In this document: one piece after another, positions 1 to 9,990 of the stretch
How the letters are laid out: each line of letters begins with the position of its first letter
Numbering within the stretch: position 1 is the stretch's first letter
The notes under the pieces: model-generated
What the model saw: only the letters and a program-made list of their open reading frames with translations
Told to the model about the DNA's origin: nothing
Database searches by the model: none
NCBI RefSeq assembly: GCF_001661265.1
Contig: NW_017566997.1
Span: forward strand, 496,001 to 560,000
Length of the DNA stretch: 64,000 bases
Source of the DNA: Saitoella complicata NRRL Y-17804
Lineage: Eukaryota > Ascomycota > Saitoellomycetes > Saitoellales > Saitoellaceae
Direction of reading: 5' to 3'
Position numbers and translations under genes: made by a program

Positions 1-73
1 AGACCTCACCAACGTTCGTCCCACCCCTTCCCACCCCCCTCTTCCATACATGGTATCTAACCCTGTCACCTAG

Positions 74-562
74 CTAAACTCCCTCTACCGCCACATGTCC
101 GCCCTCACAATCCCCGTCCCACCCCCACCAAACCAAATCCACCCCGCCCGGTCAACCCACATCCAACGCCTCAAAGACTCCGGCAACGCCGCCTTCAAAG
201 CTTCCCCACCCGACTACGCCTCCGCCCACAAATTCTACACCATAGCAATCTCGATGGCATTGGACCGCGCACCCTGGGAACACCACAACATCGCGAGAGA
301 AGAGATGGCGATCATGTACGCTAACCGCGCCGCTGCCAATTTGGGAGCAGAGAGGTGGCCGGAGGCATTGGCGGATTCGTGTGCGGTGATTGAGTTGAAG
401 AAGCTGTGGACAAAGGGACATTTTAGGAAGGGGAAGGCGTTGGAGGAGATGGGGAGGTGGAAGGAGGCTAGGGAGGCGTATGCGTTTGGGTTGCAGTTTG
501 AGCCTGAGTCGGAGGAGTTGAAGAATGCACTGAAAGAACTGGAAAAGAAGGAAAAGAAGTGA
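74..562 (+). CDS. SEC72: Sec72-like TPR subunit of the Sec62/63 translocon, last exon (5' truncated by window)
   Basis: The exon encodes a TPR protein that opens with LNSLYRHMSA and a proline run, then three helix pairs including YANRAAANLGAERWPEA and FRKGKALEEMGRWKEAREAY. This is the arrangement of fungal Sec72, the cytosolic subunit of the Sec62/63 complex that aids post-translational import into the ER. The exon is placed at base 74 because CTAAC at 57-61 followed by TAG at 71-73 makes a typical branch site and acceptor, and the upstream frame closes with that TAG. The methionine at 95 is therefore probably internal. The N-terminal exon(s) lie outside the window or in its first bases. It is convergent with RPA49, 67 bp away. 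A generic TPR co-chaperone is the alternative. Confidence 0.75.
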   Translation, partial: LNSLYRHMSALTIPVPPPPNQIHPARSTHIQRLKDSGNAAFKASPPDYASAHKFYTIAISMALDRAPWEHHNIAREEMAIMYANRAAANLGAERWPEALADSCAVIELKKLWTKGHFRKGKALEEMGRWKEAREAYAFGLQFEPESEELKNALKELEKKEKK

Positions 563-629
563 AGTGATACGTGTGGAACGATATGATATGATATGATATT
601 TTGGAATAAGTAGGGGCGAACACGATTGA

Positions 630-1913
630 TTATCGCTTCGCCATGATACGCTTCCTCACCTCCGGGAACTCCGGCGGACATTTCAGAACAGCCCTCTTGT
701 AATTCCTCGCCTCCGCCTTCGAGATGTTAAGCGCAACCCTCTGCGTCTCCGTACATCCCATAACCTTACACCCCAACGTCCTAAATAACTCCTGCGTCCT
801 CGCCGCCTTGAGCGATAAATCCGCCGCCAACATATTCATGTCGACGGAGAAGTTGTCGAGGTGGAGACATACGACAAAGAGGTAACACAGCACTTTGTCG
901 AGGCGTTTTGCGGTTACGACGGGGCGGGCGTCGCCGCCGGGTTGTTCGGTGTAGCGGGAGATGAACCCGTCGACGAGGATTTGGGGTGGAGAGCCGAGTT
1001 TGGTGGAGAGGATGTCCTTCTTGCCCGCGACGCGGTGGTTCACGTAGAATGCCATCAACAGCGACGCATAATACAACAACTTGAGACGATGCGTATCCTT
1101 CTTCTCCGCATTCGAAGACAAGATCTTGGTGAGGCGGTCGGTGACGTAAGTCGATTGTCGGTATGGCAACAACCCTTCCCGCTTCTTCTTGTCGGTTGCG
1201 AGGTCGGGTGCGAGGAAGGGTTTGACGTTGATGATGGAGAGTTCGGCGGGGGAGATGACGGTGTCCAGGGGGTATACACCCGCCGGGGTTTCTGACTCCA
1301 CGTTGGGGGTGGGAATGGGTCTGTCCTCTTCTTGTTCACGCTTCATGTCTTCCTTAGTGGGCATGTTCTTTGTGGCGGCTTTGACGTCGCTAACGATTGC
1401 GTCCGCGACATTATCCAACGTGCTCGCCTCGACCTTGTTCGCGTCCTGAGACTTGATCGCTTGTTTCGCCTTCTTGGTACCGAAGGCTTCTCCGAGTGCG
1501 TTACGCGCTTCGCGGTATTGTTGACGGCCTTTGTCGTCTCTGGAGATGTTCTTGAGGGCTTTGACGGTACGGGTGACGTGTACGTGGGGAGCTGGGACGA
1601 TCTCGACCTTGTTGGTGGATTTATCGTAGATACCGACGTAGTAATCGCACAACCCCTCCTCTCCGTGTCCGAAATTCTGCGCGTCGAATTCGATACGGTC
1701 GGTGGAGCCGTGGAGGACGACATCCTTCGCCTCCGAAGACTTCTTTGGCTTCTTGCGTTTGTAGGCGTCGAAGGTGAGGTTCTGGGGTGCAGTTACGCCG
1801 GGGAAGGTCGCGATGTAGGGCGTCCGTGCATCCTCTCCCGACCGGACTTTGACGGCGATGGACGCGGGGGCCTCGGTGGACGATGGAGCCTTTCTCTTCT
1901 TGTCGGAAGACAT
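630..1913 (-). CDS. RPA49: RNA polymerase I subunit A49
   Basis: A single-exon gene of 427 aa, the usual length for A49/RPA49. The N-terminal half (about residues 20-115) carries the beta-barrel dimerisation part that pairs with A34.5, with the segment VLHGSTDRIEFDAQ. The C-terminal half is the tandem winged-helix region, with VDGFISRYTEQ and LDNFSVDMNMLAADL. In yeast, A49 supports initiation and elongation of rRNA transcription in the nucleolus. The start MSSDKKRKAP is the first ATG of the frame. It shares an 874-bp divergent promoter with INO80. That promoter holds CAGCTGATGAGC at 2259-2270, which overlaps a PAC-like GATGAG core. Confidence 0.88.
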   Translation of the reverse strand: MSSDKKRKAPSSTEAPASIAVKVRSGEDARTPYIATFPGVTAPQNLTFDAYKRKKPKKSSEAKDVVLHGSTDRIEFDAQNFGHGEEGLCDYYVGIYDKSTNKVEIVPAPHVHVTRTVKALKNISRDDKGRQQYREARNALGEAFGTKKAKQAIKSQDANKVEASTLDNVADAIVSDVKAATKNMPTKEDMKREQEEDRPIPTPNVESETPAGVYPLDTVISPAELSIINVKPFLAPDLATDKKKREGLLPYRQSTYVTDRLTKILSSNAEKKDTHRLKLLYYASLLMAFYVNHRVAGKKDILSTKLGSPPQILVDGFISRYTEQPGGDARPVVTAKRLDKVLCYLFVVCLHLDNFSVDMNMLAADLSLKAARTQELFRTLGCKVMGCTETQRVALNISKAEARNYKRAVLKCPPEFPEVRKRIMAKR

Positions 1914-2787
1914 TTTTTATTTGTGGAGGATTCTTGTGAGTTTACGCGGTACCCAACTTTTTCTGGGTTGCAGGGCCAGGCACGGCGCCCTGTGCCACAC
2001 CAGCCACGGCACAGCTGCTGGGAGCTCGAGGAGCAGGGAGAGGAGAGGATCCTTGCCGGGAGGGTACGCGTGTTTGGGCCGCTGCTTGGGAGGGGGGTCG
2101 TTCAGGGCAGGGTTCACGGCCGTGCCCTCACGTCCCACCGACGATTGCTGACGATAACAGACTCCTCGGTGCTTGCAAACGGCATTTGTGCGCGCGTCTT
2201 TTTCGTTGGTTCAAAAGGAGGATCGGATCGGAGTGCATGCGCGACCGTCCAGCTTGCGCAGCTGATGAGCTTTTGATTGGGGAGCAGCCCCGCGTCATGC
2301 TGATGTTCTCCCGTTGACCCTTCAAACGAGCTGAAGCCTGGTGAACTGTGGTAGCTGTTGCTTCGTCCGGAGCATTTATTCCAATTCTATCCTGCTGTCA
2401 ACCTCACCGCCAAGCTGTGTCGGTGCCCCTTCCTCCGTAGACGAAAGAAAGTAGAGTTACTCGCAGCCGTTCGCGTCCTCAATCGAGAATCCATTCTCCT
2501 CTCCTTCTGCATCCGTAATCCAGAATGGCCGTCCCACCCTCCCGAGCCCCGCCGGATTATTCGACGGTCCCCGTCTGACACGCCATGCAGCACCCGGGCC
2601 CAACCAAGCGTGCAAAATGACTAGTCGGACGAGGCACACACAAGAGGAGAGACGCCGTCGTCACACAACATCCCATCCCAGTTGCTTGCGAGCTCGACAC
2701 ATTCATCACCCAACGAACATCATCGTCGTCTGTCCTACGTCCACGATCGACACCACTCTTGGACAATCATAGGTTGCTCCTCGAACC
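1914..2787. promoter_or_regulatory. divergent promoter region RPA49 / INO80
   Basis: This 874-bp region between two divergent starts has no credible coding frame. It contains two CAGCTG palindromes (2012-2017 and 2259-2264). The second runs straight into a GATGAG core like the yeast PAC box, which is known from Pol I/III subunit and ribosome-assembly promoters. Short open frames on both strands lack recognisable protein features. The sequence next to INO80 (2640-2780) is rich in CATC/CGTC steps. Confidence 0.6.
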
Positions 2788-5700
2788 ATGTCAAACAACA
2801 TGTTCGACCCGGCTCGCGACGCACAATCGTCGCAAACCATCCCGCCGACTCCACCAGTCGCCCAACCCGTCCAACACGGCATGCACTTTGTCGACCCCAA
2901 CACCGGACAAACCTACATTGCCGCTGCCCCTCCGGGCCATGGTGCTGAGATGGCATGGGGTGGACACGGCTATCACCCCTACGAGGTATGTTTTCCTCGG
3001 TTCAGAAGTAGACAAGGGAAGAGGAATGGAGGCTAATTGACGGGATACAGACTGGATATTACGCTCACCCACACTACGCACACCCACCTCCTCCAGTCTC
3101 CCAACAAGCGACCCCAGTCCCAGTCGCTGCTCAACAACCCGTCGTGGATCCCTATCTCGCCATGCACCCAGACTTTCGACAATCCCAACAACCACCCGTG
3201 ACCCCGACACTCCCTGCCGCCGCCGAGCAAGAATCCACTCAACTCGCTGCTGAGCCTCGGAGCTCGCCGTCGCAGGCGAGGGGAGGAGCGATGGCCATTG
3301 CGAGTTTGTTGGCGGATGATGGCGCGGCGGATATGTCGAAGCCAGTTGCTGCGAAGAAAGTTTTGAAAACGATGAAACCGTCAAAGAAGGAGAAAGCGGA
3401 GGTTAGTACCCCGGCGACCGGGGAGGCAAAGGACGCAATCGGTGGGAAGCGGAGTGCGAGGAAGGTGAAGAAGGTCGATGGACATGAGGTACGGGGAATT
3501 TTGATCTTCTAAGAACAGGGAGCTAATACTTTACGTACAGGCAAACGGCAGCACACACCCCGACCTCGAAGAAGACCCAGACTACGACTCGTACGACCCC
3601 GCCGCCGAAGAAGAATACTTCGCCCCAGCCCGTGCGGCCTATACCTCCCGCCTCACCAAACGCGCCGCAACCCTCTCCGACCACGAACTCGTAAACGCAA
3701 AGAAACGGCGTACGGAGATCCATGCTTCTCTTTTGAACAGGTTCGCGGAGAAAGCGAAGAGGTCGGAGCAGAAGGCCCAGTTGGAGGATTTGACGGAGGT
3801 TGTGGAGAGGACGGTTGTCGAGATTGAGAGGTTGAAGGCAGAGAGGAGGAAGAGGAGGCAGGCGGAGCGGAAGGCGGCCAAGTCTCTCGAGGATGAGATT
3901 ATGGGCAGTGCTCCTGCAGAGGGCACGAGTGTAGTTGAACAAGTGCCTGTTGTGCCTCCGCCGAGTACGAAGAAGGGCAAAAGTAAGGCGAAGGAGCCTG
4001 TTGAGTTGACGGACGAGGAAAAGGACAGACAAGCGGTGGAGTTTAAGGGGAGGAAGGATCAGGCGATCGTGGATATCCAGGCGCAGATTTGGAGGGATAT
4101 CGCGAAGAAGGAGATTCCGAAGATTTACCGTTTGCAACAGCAGAACTTGGCCAATAAGAATCTGAACATGCGGAAGACTGCGCAGACTGCCTCGAAGGAA
4201 GCGAGGCGGTGGCAGACAAAGACGACGCAGGCGCTCAAGATGCAACAAGCAAAGGCCAAGAGGACGATGCGCGAGATGCTCGTGTTCTGGAAGAAGAACG
4301 AAAAGGAGGAACGTGACCTCCGAAAGAAGGCCGAAAAGGAAGCCACGGACAAAGCTAAGAAAGAGGAAGAAATGCGCGAAGCGAGGAGACAGCAACGCAA
4401 GTTGAACTTTTTGATTACGCAGACGGAGTTGTATTCTCATTTCGTTGGGAAGAAGATCAATACGGAGGCGGCGGAACAGATGGATGGGGATGCGCCTGTG
4501 CGGGCGAAGGCTGATGCGCCAGGTGCTGAGGATGGGGATGTCGAGATGGGTGATGCGGGTGAGGACCTGGAGAACGGGGGCAAGTTCGACGATATGGATT
4601 TCGGGTCGGATGATGAAGCTGCACTCGAAGCTGCTGCGAAGAGAAACGCGCAGAAAGCTGTCCGGGACGCACAGAATCGCGCCAAGGCCTTCGACGAAAG
4701 TGTAAAAAATACCGAGGCTGCGGCTGACATGAATGAGGAGAGTGGAGAGCTGAACTTCCAGGATCCGACTGGGATGGGTGATATCGAGATCAAGCAACCC
4801 AAGATGCTGGCCTGTCAGCTCAAGGAGTACCAGCTCAAGGGTCTCAACTGGCTCGTCAACTTGTACGAACAGGGTATCAACGGCATTCTTGCCGACGAAA
4901 TGGGCCTTGGAAAGACGGTACAGTCCATCTCGGTTATGGCATATCTTGCTGAAGTTCACAACGTCTGGGGACCCTTCTTGGTTATTGCGCCCGCTTCCAC
5001 GTTGCATAACTGGCAGCAGGAAATCAGCAGGTTCGTGCCAAAGATGAAGGCGTTGCCGTATTGGGGAAGTGCGAAGGACCGAAAGGTTTTGCGTAAGTTC
5101 TGGTCGACGAAGTCGCAGACGACGTATACCGAGGATGCGCCATTTCATGTGTTGATTACTTCGTATCAGCTCGTTGTGCAGGATGCGCAGTATCTGCAGA
5201 GGGTCAAGTGGCAGTACATGATTCTCGACGAAGCTCAAGCTATCAAATCCTCGCAGTCGTCCCGATGGAAGGCGTTGTTGGCGTTCAACTGCCGTAATAG
5301 GTTGTTGCTTACTGGTACGCCTATCCAGAACACCATGCAGGAATTGTGGGCGTTGTTGCATTTCATCATGCCGACGCTTTTCGATTCTCACGATGAGTTC
5401 AGTGAGTGGTTCTCCAAGGATATTGAGAGTCATGCGCAGAGTAATACGCAGTTGAACCAGGCGCAGTTGAAGAGGTTGCATATGATCTTGAAGCCTTTCA
5501 TGTTGCGTCGTGTCAAGAAGAACGTGCAGTCTGAGTTGGGCGACAAGATCGAGCTCGATGTTTACTGTGATATGACGCACCGTCAGCGGATGCTGTACAA
5601 GGCTCTGCGTGACAAGATTTCCATTGCTGAAATCATTGAGAGGGCTGCCCATGGTGGTGACGACTCTGTCGACAGTTTGATGAACATCGTCATGCAGTTC

Positions 5701-7425
5701 CGTAAGGTGTGTAATCACCCTGACCTGTTTGAGCGGTCGGACGTCACGTCGCCGTTTAGTTTGGCTACATTCGGTGAGTCGCGTGCGATGAACCGCGAAG
5801 GGAAGCAGCTCGAGATGGCATACTCTACGCGTAACATCATCCAGTACGAGGTTCCCAAGTTCCTTTACAGGGAGGGCGGTATGCTGCATGTTCCTTCTGC
5901 GTACACCAATGCCGGCATGAGGAAGAAGGTTCTCAGCATGTTTGATGTATGGTCTGCTCAACACCTGAACGAGGAGGCTGAAAAGGAGGGCGCTTTCTCC
6001 TGGCTTCGATTCATTGATGCGTCTCCTGCGGACGTCTCGAAGGCTTTCCATGAGCCCCTGTTGAAGAGAGCGTTGGAGCTTCGTCGACAAAATCGTGATT
6101 ATGCCAGGATTTCCGCTGTTTACGAGGACGAAAAGGAGGTTCCGGCCTCGCAACTCTTGTTCTGCAACGATGCCGCAAAGCGCGATTGTTTGGCGGGGCA
6201 GACAAATGAGGGCGTTATGGCATCCTTGCTTTCTGTTTCAACGACCTACGTCCAAGAAGAAAACATGCGCAGGATGGATCCCGTCTTCGTCTCCAAGGCC
6301 AGTGCTCCTCCAATCGAGCTGCATTGCCCTGACAGGTCCGCTGTGATCGAGCAGGAGAACGCTCTTTACGACGCTCTTTCGCGCAAGTCGCTCTTTGGTA
6401 TCTCACCTGCCATTGAGCTTAAGGCTGTGCAAGAAAGCCGCAAGCTTGATCCTGTCACCGATGTTGTCGGCGGTCTCATGCCTCGACCTTCATTGGAGAA
6501 GGCTGGATTCAACAACATCCGCGTTCCTTCGCTGGACCGCTTCATCGCAGACTCTGGCAAGCTCGCCAAGATGGATCAGTTGTTGAGGAAACTTCACTCT
6601 GAGGGTCACCGTGTCCTTGTCTTCTTCCAGATGACCAGGATGATCGACCTCGTTGAGGAGTACCTTGCTTACCGCAACTGGAAGTACCTTCGTTTGGATG
6701 GTTCTACTAAGGTTGAAGACCGTCGCGACATGGTCATTGACTGGCAGACGAAGCCCGAGTTGTTTGTTTTCTTGCTTTCCACTCGTGCTGGTGGTTTGGG
6801 TATCAACCTCACTGCGGCCGATACTGTCATCTTCTACGACTCCGACTGGAACCCGACTATGGACAGTCAGGCCATGGACAGATGTCATCGTCTCGGCCAA
6901 ACGAAGCAGGTTACTGTGTATCGTCTCATCACCCGAGGCACGATTGAGGAGCGTATTCTCAAGCGTGCTAAGCAGAAGGAGGAGGTGCAGAAGGTTGTCA
7001 TCTCTGGTGGTGACTTCCAAGCTCAGCCCAAGGGAGTCGATTTCGGAAAGACCCGCGAGGTCGTTTCTTGGTTGTTGGATGATGATACCTTGGAACAAAA
7101 GCTCATGGAGCAACAAGAGGCCGAAAACAGGGCTAACGAGGAAGCCGCAAAGAGCGGCAAGAAACCGAAGGGCAAAGGAAAGAAAAAGTTGGGTGCGGAC
7201 GTATTGGGAGCCGGGGAGGATGCTACGAGGTCCCTGGAGGACTTCTACCACGAAGGAGAAGGGAACTTTGAAGACCGGTCTGGTACCGCTACGGGCGCTG
7301 GGACTCCAGTTCCTACGAAAAAGAGAGCAGCTCCGAAAAGTTCTGCAAAGCCGGCGAAGAAGAAGAAGACCGCTGCTGAGCTAGCTGGCAATGGCGATAT
7401 TGACGTGGAGATGACCGACATCTAG
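2788..7425 (+). CDS. INO80: INO80 chromatin-remodelling ATPase
   Basis: Three exons, 2788-2985, 3051-3488 and 3541-7425, join in phase 0 to give about 1506 aa, the size of fungal Ino80. The DBINO domain lies before the motor ([20 protein letters not shown] and following). The SNF2 motor has Walker A DEMGLGKT at about residues 664-671 and DEAQ at 775-778. A long Ino80-type insertion precedes the second RecA lobe, which starts near residue 1233 ([18 protein letters not shown]) and contains [20 protein letters not shown]. It slides and edits nucleosomes as the catalytic subunit of the INO80 complex in the nucleus. Both introns (65 and 52 nt) have standard ends. The 3' neighbour LSG1 is convergent. 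The long open frame on the opposite strand (3523-6153) is a codon-bias shadow. Confidence 0.97.
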
Positions 7426-7664
7426 GGTAGCATGAGCATGATAACTTCAGTTTTGCATTTTACAGGAGGCGTCTTGACAAGCATGGCATGGATTTAGGTT
7501 AGGCACATACACCTCTGGTAGGATACTCTTTGATTATAATTCAATTCAGATCATCAAGACCTGACTCAATCCCAAAACTATGCAAATGCGAACCGAAAAC
7601 GAAGTAAAACCACAACCCCCGAAAAGAATATGTCTAAAGATAAAGAACCCCCGAAACCCCTTCC

Positions 7665-9785
7665 TTAGTCATATCCAGCTCCACTGCGCTTCTTCTCTCT
7701 CTTGTTCATCTTGCTGTGCTTCTTGGAGTTCAACTGAGCAGGGTCAACACCCATCTCAGTGGCCATGGCCGCACGAGCCTTTCTTCCAGTAAGCTGCTTT
7801 CCCGTACCATCGGCGTTCACACTTTTCTGGAAGCCGTACATGGTGACACGACCAAGACCGTTACCGGCACCTGCGGCACCTGCGACACCCTTGAAGATGG
7901 GACGTGAGTGCATTTGCGAATGGAAGAAGTCGCGGTCAATGGCTCCTTTCTTAGTGTGCAACGACGGGCCAGCCTCACCACTGGAAGCAGCCATAGAGGG
8001 AATGAAAGTAGAAGCCTTCTGGGAAACGTGGGTGACAGGGGCACGTTTCTTGGTGGGAAGGCTATTAACGTCGTGGTTCTCCTCGTTGAAGTTCCTCTCG
8101 GTCACACCCTCGATCGGAGGTGGGTGACAGAAGAGAACCTTACCCTTAACGTAGTCCTTCAAGATGACACGAGCGGCACGGGCTTCATCGGGGTTACCCT
8201 GTCCAGACTTGGTGAAGCCACGGGCGACAGCGTAGGAAACCAACAACTCTTCCGCCGTGGGAATACCGTCACCGCCCTCCTCGATAGGCTTGGTGTGAAT
8301 GGTGATACCGTAGGTACCCTCGATAACCTCCTTAGGCACACGCTGGGCGACCAAGGCGGCAGGACCGGTGTGCTCCCTCAACTGGTCGATAGGCATGACA
8401 CCGTTACACACCAACTCAGCCTTCGTCTGCGCAAAGTTAGGGAAAACAAGACCAGGACAATCACACAACACAATCTCAGGGGACAAGAGCAAAGTCTGGA
8501 AATGCTTCGTCTTACCGGGTGTAGCAGAGACAGACACCTTCTTCGCTCCAAGAAGTGCGTTGATGGTGGAGGACTTTCCGACGTTGGGGTAACCGACCAA
8601 ACCGATGTTTGTTCGGCGGGGGAGCATGGGGTTTCCGGGGTCGGGTCCGGAGACCTTTGGTGCTTCGCGAAGGAAGACTTCTTCCAGCTCCTCGACGGTC
8701 AAGATATGTGTTCTGGGATCCTCGTCTTCGTATTCCTGTTGTCTTGAGGTCTCGTTCTCCTCTGGTAGTGTTGAATCAGCCGCGTCAGCGGCGTGCTCGT
8801 CAAGCTTGACGTTCGCCGCTGCCTCCGCAAGATCCTCTTCGTCGTCCTCCTCATCCTCCTCATCCTCCTCCTCATCCTCCTCCTCCTCGTCCTCCTCGTC
8901 TTCCTCCTCATCCTCATCCTCGTCCTCGTCCTCGTCCTCGTTTTCGAACTCGAACCGTGCACCCTTAAGCTCATCATCCATATCCTCATCCTCGGAATAG
9001 AAGTCCTCATCACTCTCCTCTTCGATACCCTCCTCCAAAGTCTGTTTCGCCAATGCCGCCGAGAAGAACCTGTACGAAATACCCTCGTTATCGAAGAAAT
9101 CCGCCCACAGCTTCCTCTGCTTCAAAGTCAACAAATCGGACTTGTTAATCAACAACAAGTTGCGCTTAGACGGGTCGATCTCCTTGACATACTTCTCCAA
9201 ATCAATCGAACGGTACAGCAAGGGATTTCTCGCGTCGATAATCTGAACAACCAACTCTGAACGCTCAATGACACGCCACAGTTGTCTCCAGACCTCCAAG
9301 TTACGCTCGAAAGGCGTCAACATAAGATCGTGGTTCTCCGACAACTCCGCCAACTGCCTTCGCCACTCCAAGAATGAGTCCCTCTCGTTTCTCTCCAACT
9401 CTGCCGGGGTCGTAGTAGCATCCCACTTTGGTCTTCTTGGGACGGTAAGCTTGTCCTTCTGTGCCTGCTCCTTCGCCGCGACCTCGTCTGCCTGCTCACG
9501 GGTGAGGAGGTATGGGTTGACGGATTCGTTGGTAATAATCTTGATATTCTGACGTTCGGCGGTGAACTCGGTACCAGCAAGCTCCGCAGTAGACAAGAAC
9601 TCATCCAAAGCCTTCTCCTGAGTGATTGATCTCAACTTGACCCAGCTCGCCTCCTCCTTGACGTCGTGAAGGGTTGTGTGACGCTGAGTATCGAACTCCT
9701 TCGGCGGACCCTTGTTCTTGAAACGGCTGTTCATAATAGCCTTACCAAGGCCGACCTGGTTCTTTGAGTGCGGACGTTTACCCAT
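7665..9785 (-). CDS. LSG1: Lsg1-type circularly permuted GTPase of 60S maturation
   Basis: A single exon of 706 aa. The GTPase motifs appear in permuted order: G4 NKSD at 214-217, then G1 GYPNVGKSS at about 398-406 and G3 DCPGL at 442-446. This is diagnostic of the YlqF/Lsg1 family. The start MGKRPHSKNQVGLGKAI matches Lsg1, the cytoplasmic GTPase that releases Nmd3 from late pre-60S particles. Between G4 and G1 is a very acidic stretch (about residues 255-322) encoded by a GAG/GAC-rich simple repeat. It is divergent from LTV1, with 205 bp between start codons, so one short promoter probably drives both a 60S and a 40S assembly factor. Confidence 0.96.
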   Translation of the reverse strand: MGKRPHSKNQVGLGKAIMNSRFKNKGPPKEFDTQRHTTLHDVKEEASWVKLRSITQEKALDEFLSTAELAGTEFTAERQNIKIITNESVNPYLLTREQADEVAAKEQAQKDKLTVPRRPKWDATTTPAELERNERDSFLEWRRQLAELSENHDLMLTPFERNLEVWRQLWRVIERSELVVQIIDARNPLLYRSIDLEKYVKEIDPSKRNLLLINKSDLLTLKQRKLWADFFDNEGISYRFFSAALAKQTLEEGIEEESDEDFYSEDEDMDDELKGARFEFENEDEDEDEDEDEEEDEEDEEEEDEEEDEEDEEDDEEDLAEAAANVKLDEHAADAADSTLPEENETSRQQEYEDEDPRTHILTVEELEEVFLREAPKVSGPDPGNPMLPRRTNIGLVGYPNVGKSSTINALLGAKKVSVSATPGKTKHFQTLLLSPEIVLCDCPGLVFPNFAQTKAELVCNGVMPIDQLREHTGPAALVAQRVPKEVIEGTYGITIHTKPIEEGGDGIPTAEELLVSYAVARGFTKSGQGNPDEARAARVILKDYVKGKVLFCHPPPIEGVTERNFNEENHDVNSLPTKKRAPVTHVSQKASTFIPSMAASSGEAGPSLHTKKGAIDRDFFHSQMHSRPIFKGVAGAAGAGNGLGRVTMYGFQKSVNADGTGKQLTGRKARAAMATEMGVDPAQLNSKKHSKMNKREKKRSGAGYD
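8838..8945. repeat. trinucleotide simple repeat encoding Asp/Glu run in LSG1
   Basis: An almost pure run of tcc/tcg/tca triplets on the plus strand reads as GAG/GAC/GAT on the minus strand and encodes about 35 consecutive acidic residues of LSG1. Such runs can change length by slippage without shifting the frame. Confidence 0.85.
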
Positions 9786-9990
9786 ACTGCTGAAGAATCA
9801 CGGATCAACGACGTTTTTCTGGGGATCAAAAAAGTTCGTCTCTATCGCTCTCGTAATCCTAACTTTGAAATTTCGGCAGGGACCCCGCGCGCCTCAATCA
9901 GCTGGGATCCCCTCGCCACACCAGAATTTGACAGAGTACCTTGGGGATACTCGCTTCCTTATCGTCAAACAGCATTTATTCGCATTCAAC
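9786..9990. promoter_or_regulatory. short divergent promoter LSG1 / LTV1
   Basis: These 205 bp separate two divergent ribosome-assembly genes. The region contains the 13-mer GCAGGGACCCCGC at 9876-9888 and, ten bases further, CAGCTG at 9899-9904. The same 13-mer together with CAGCTG occurs upstream of the GABA transaminase gene at 21019-21031 and 20989-20994. The role of these elements is inferred from recurrence only. Confidence 0.6.

Noticed and set aside
1332-2276. 314-aa plus-strand frame overlapping RPA49 and the promoter
   Set aside because: Antisense to a conserved gene; composition of a random frame.
3523-6153. 876-aa open frame on the minus strand inside INO80
   Set aside because: It is the complement of strongly biased INO80 codons, lacks domains, and is rich in Leu/Arg as expected for a shadow.
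9712-9990. Upstream in-frame start of LTV1
   Set aside because: It would begin inside the LSG1 coding region and the promoter; the conserved Ltv1 N terminus begins at 9991.
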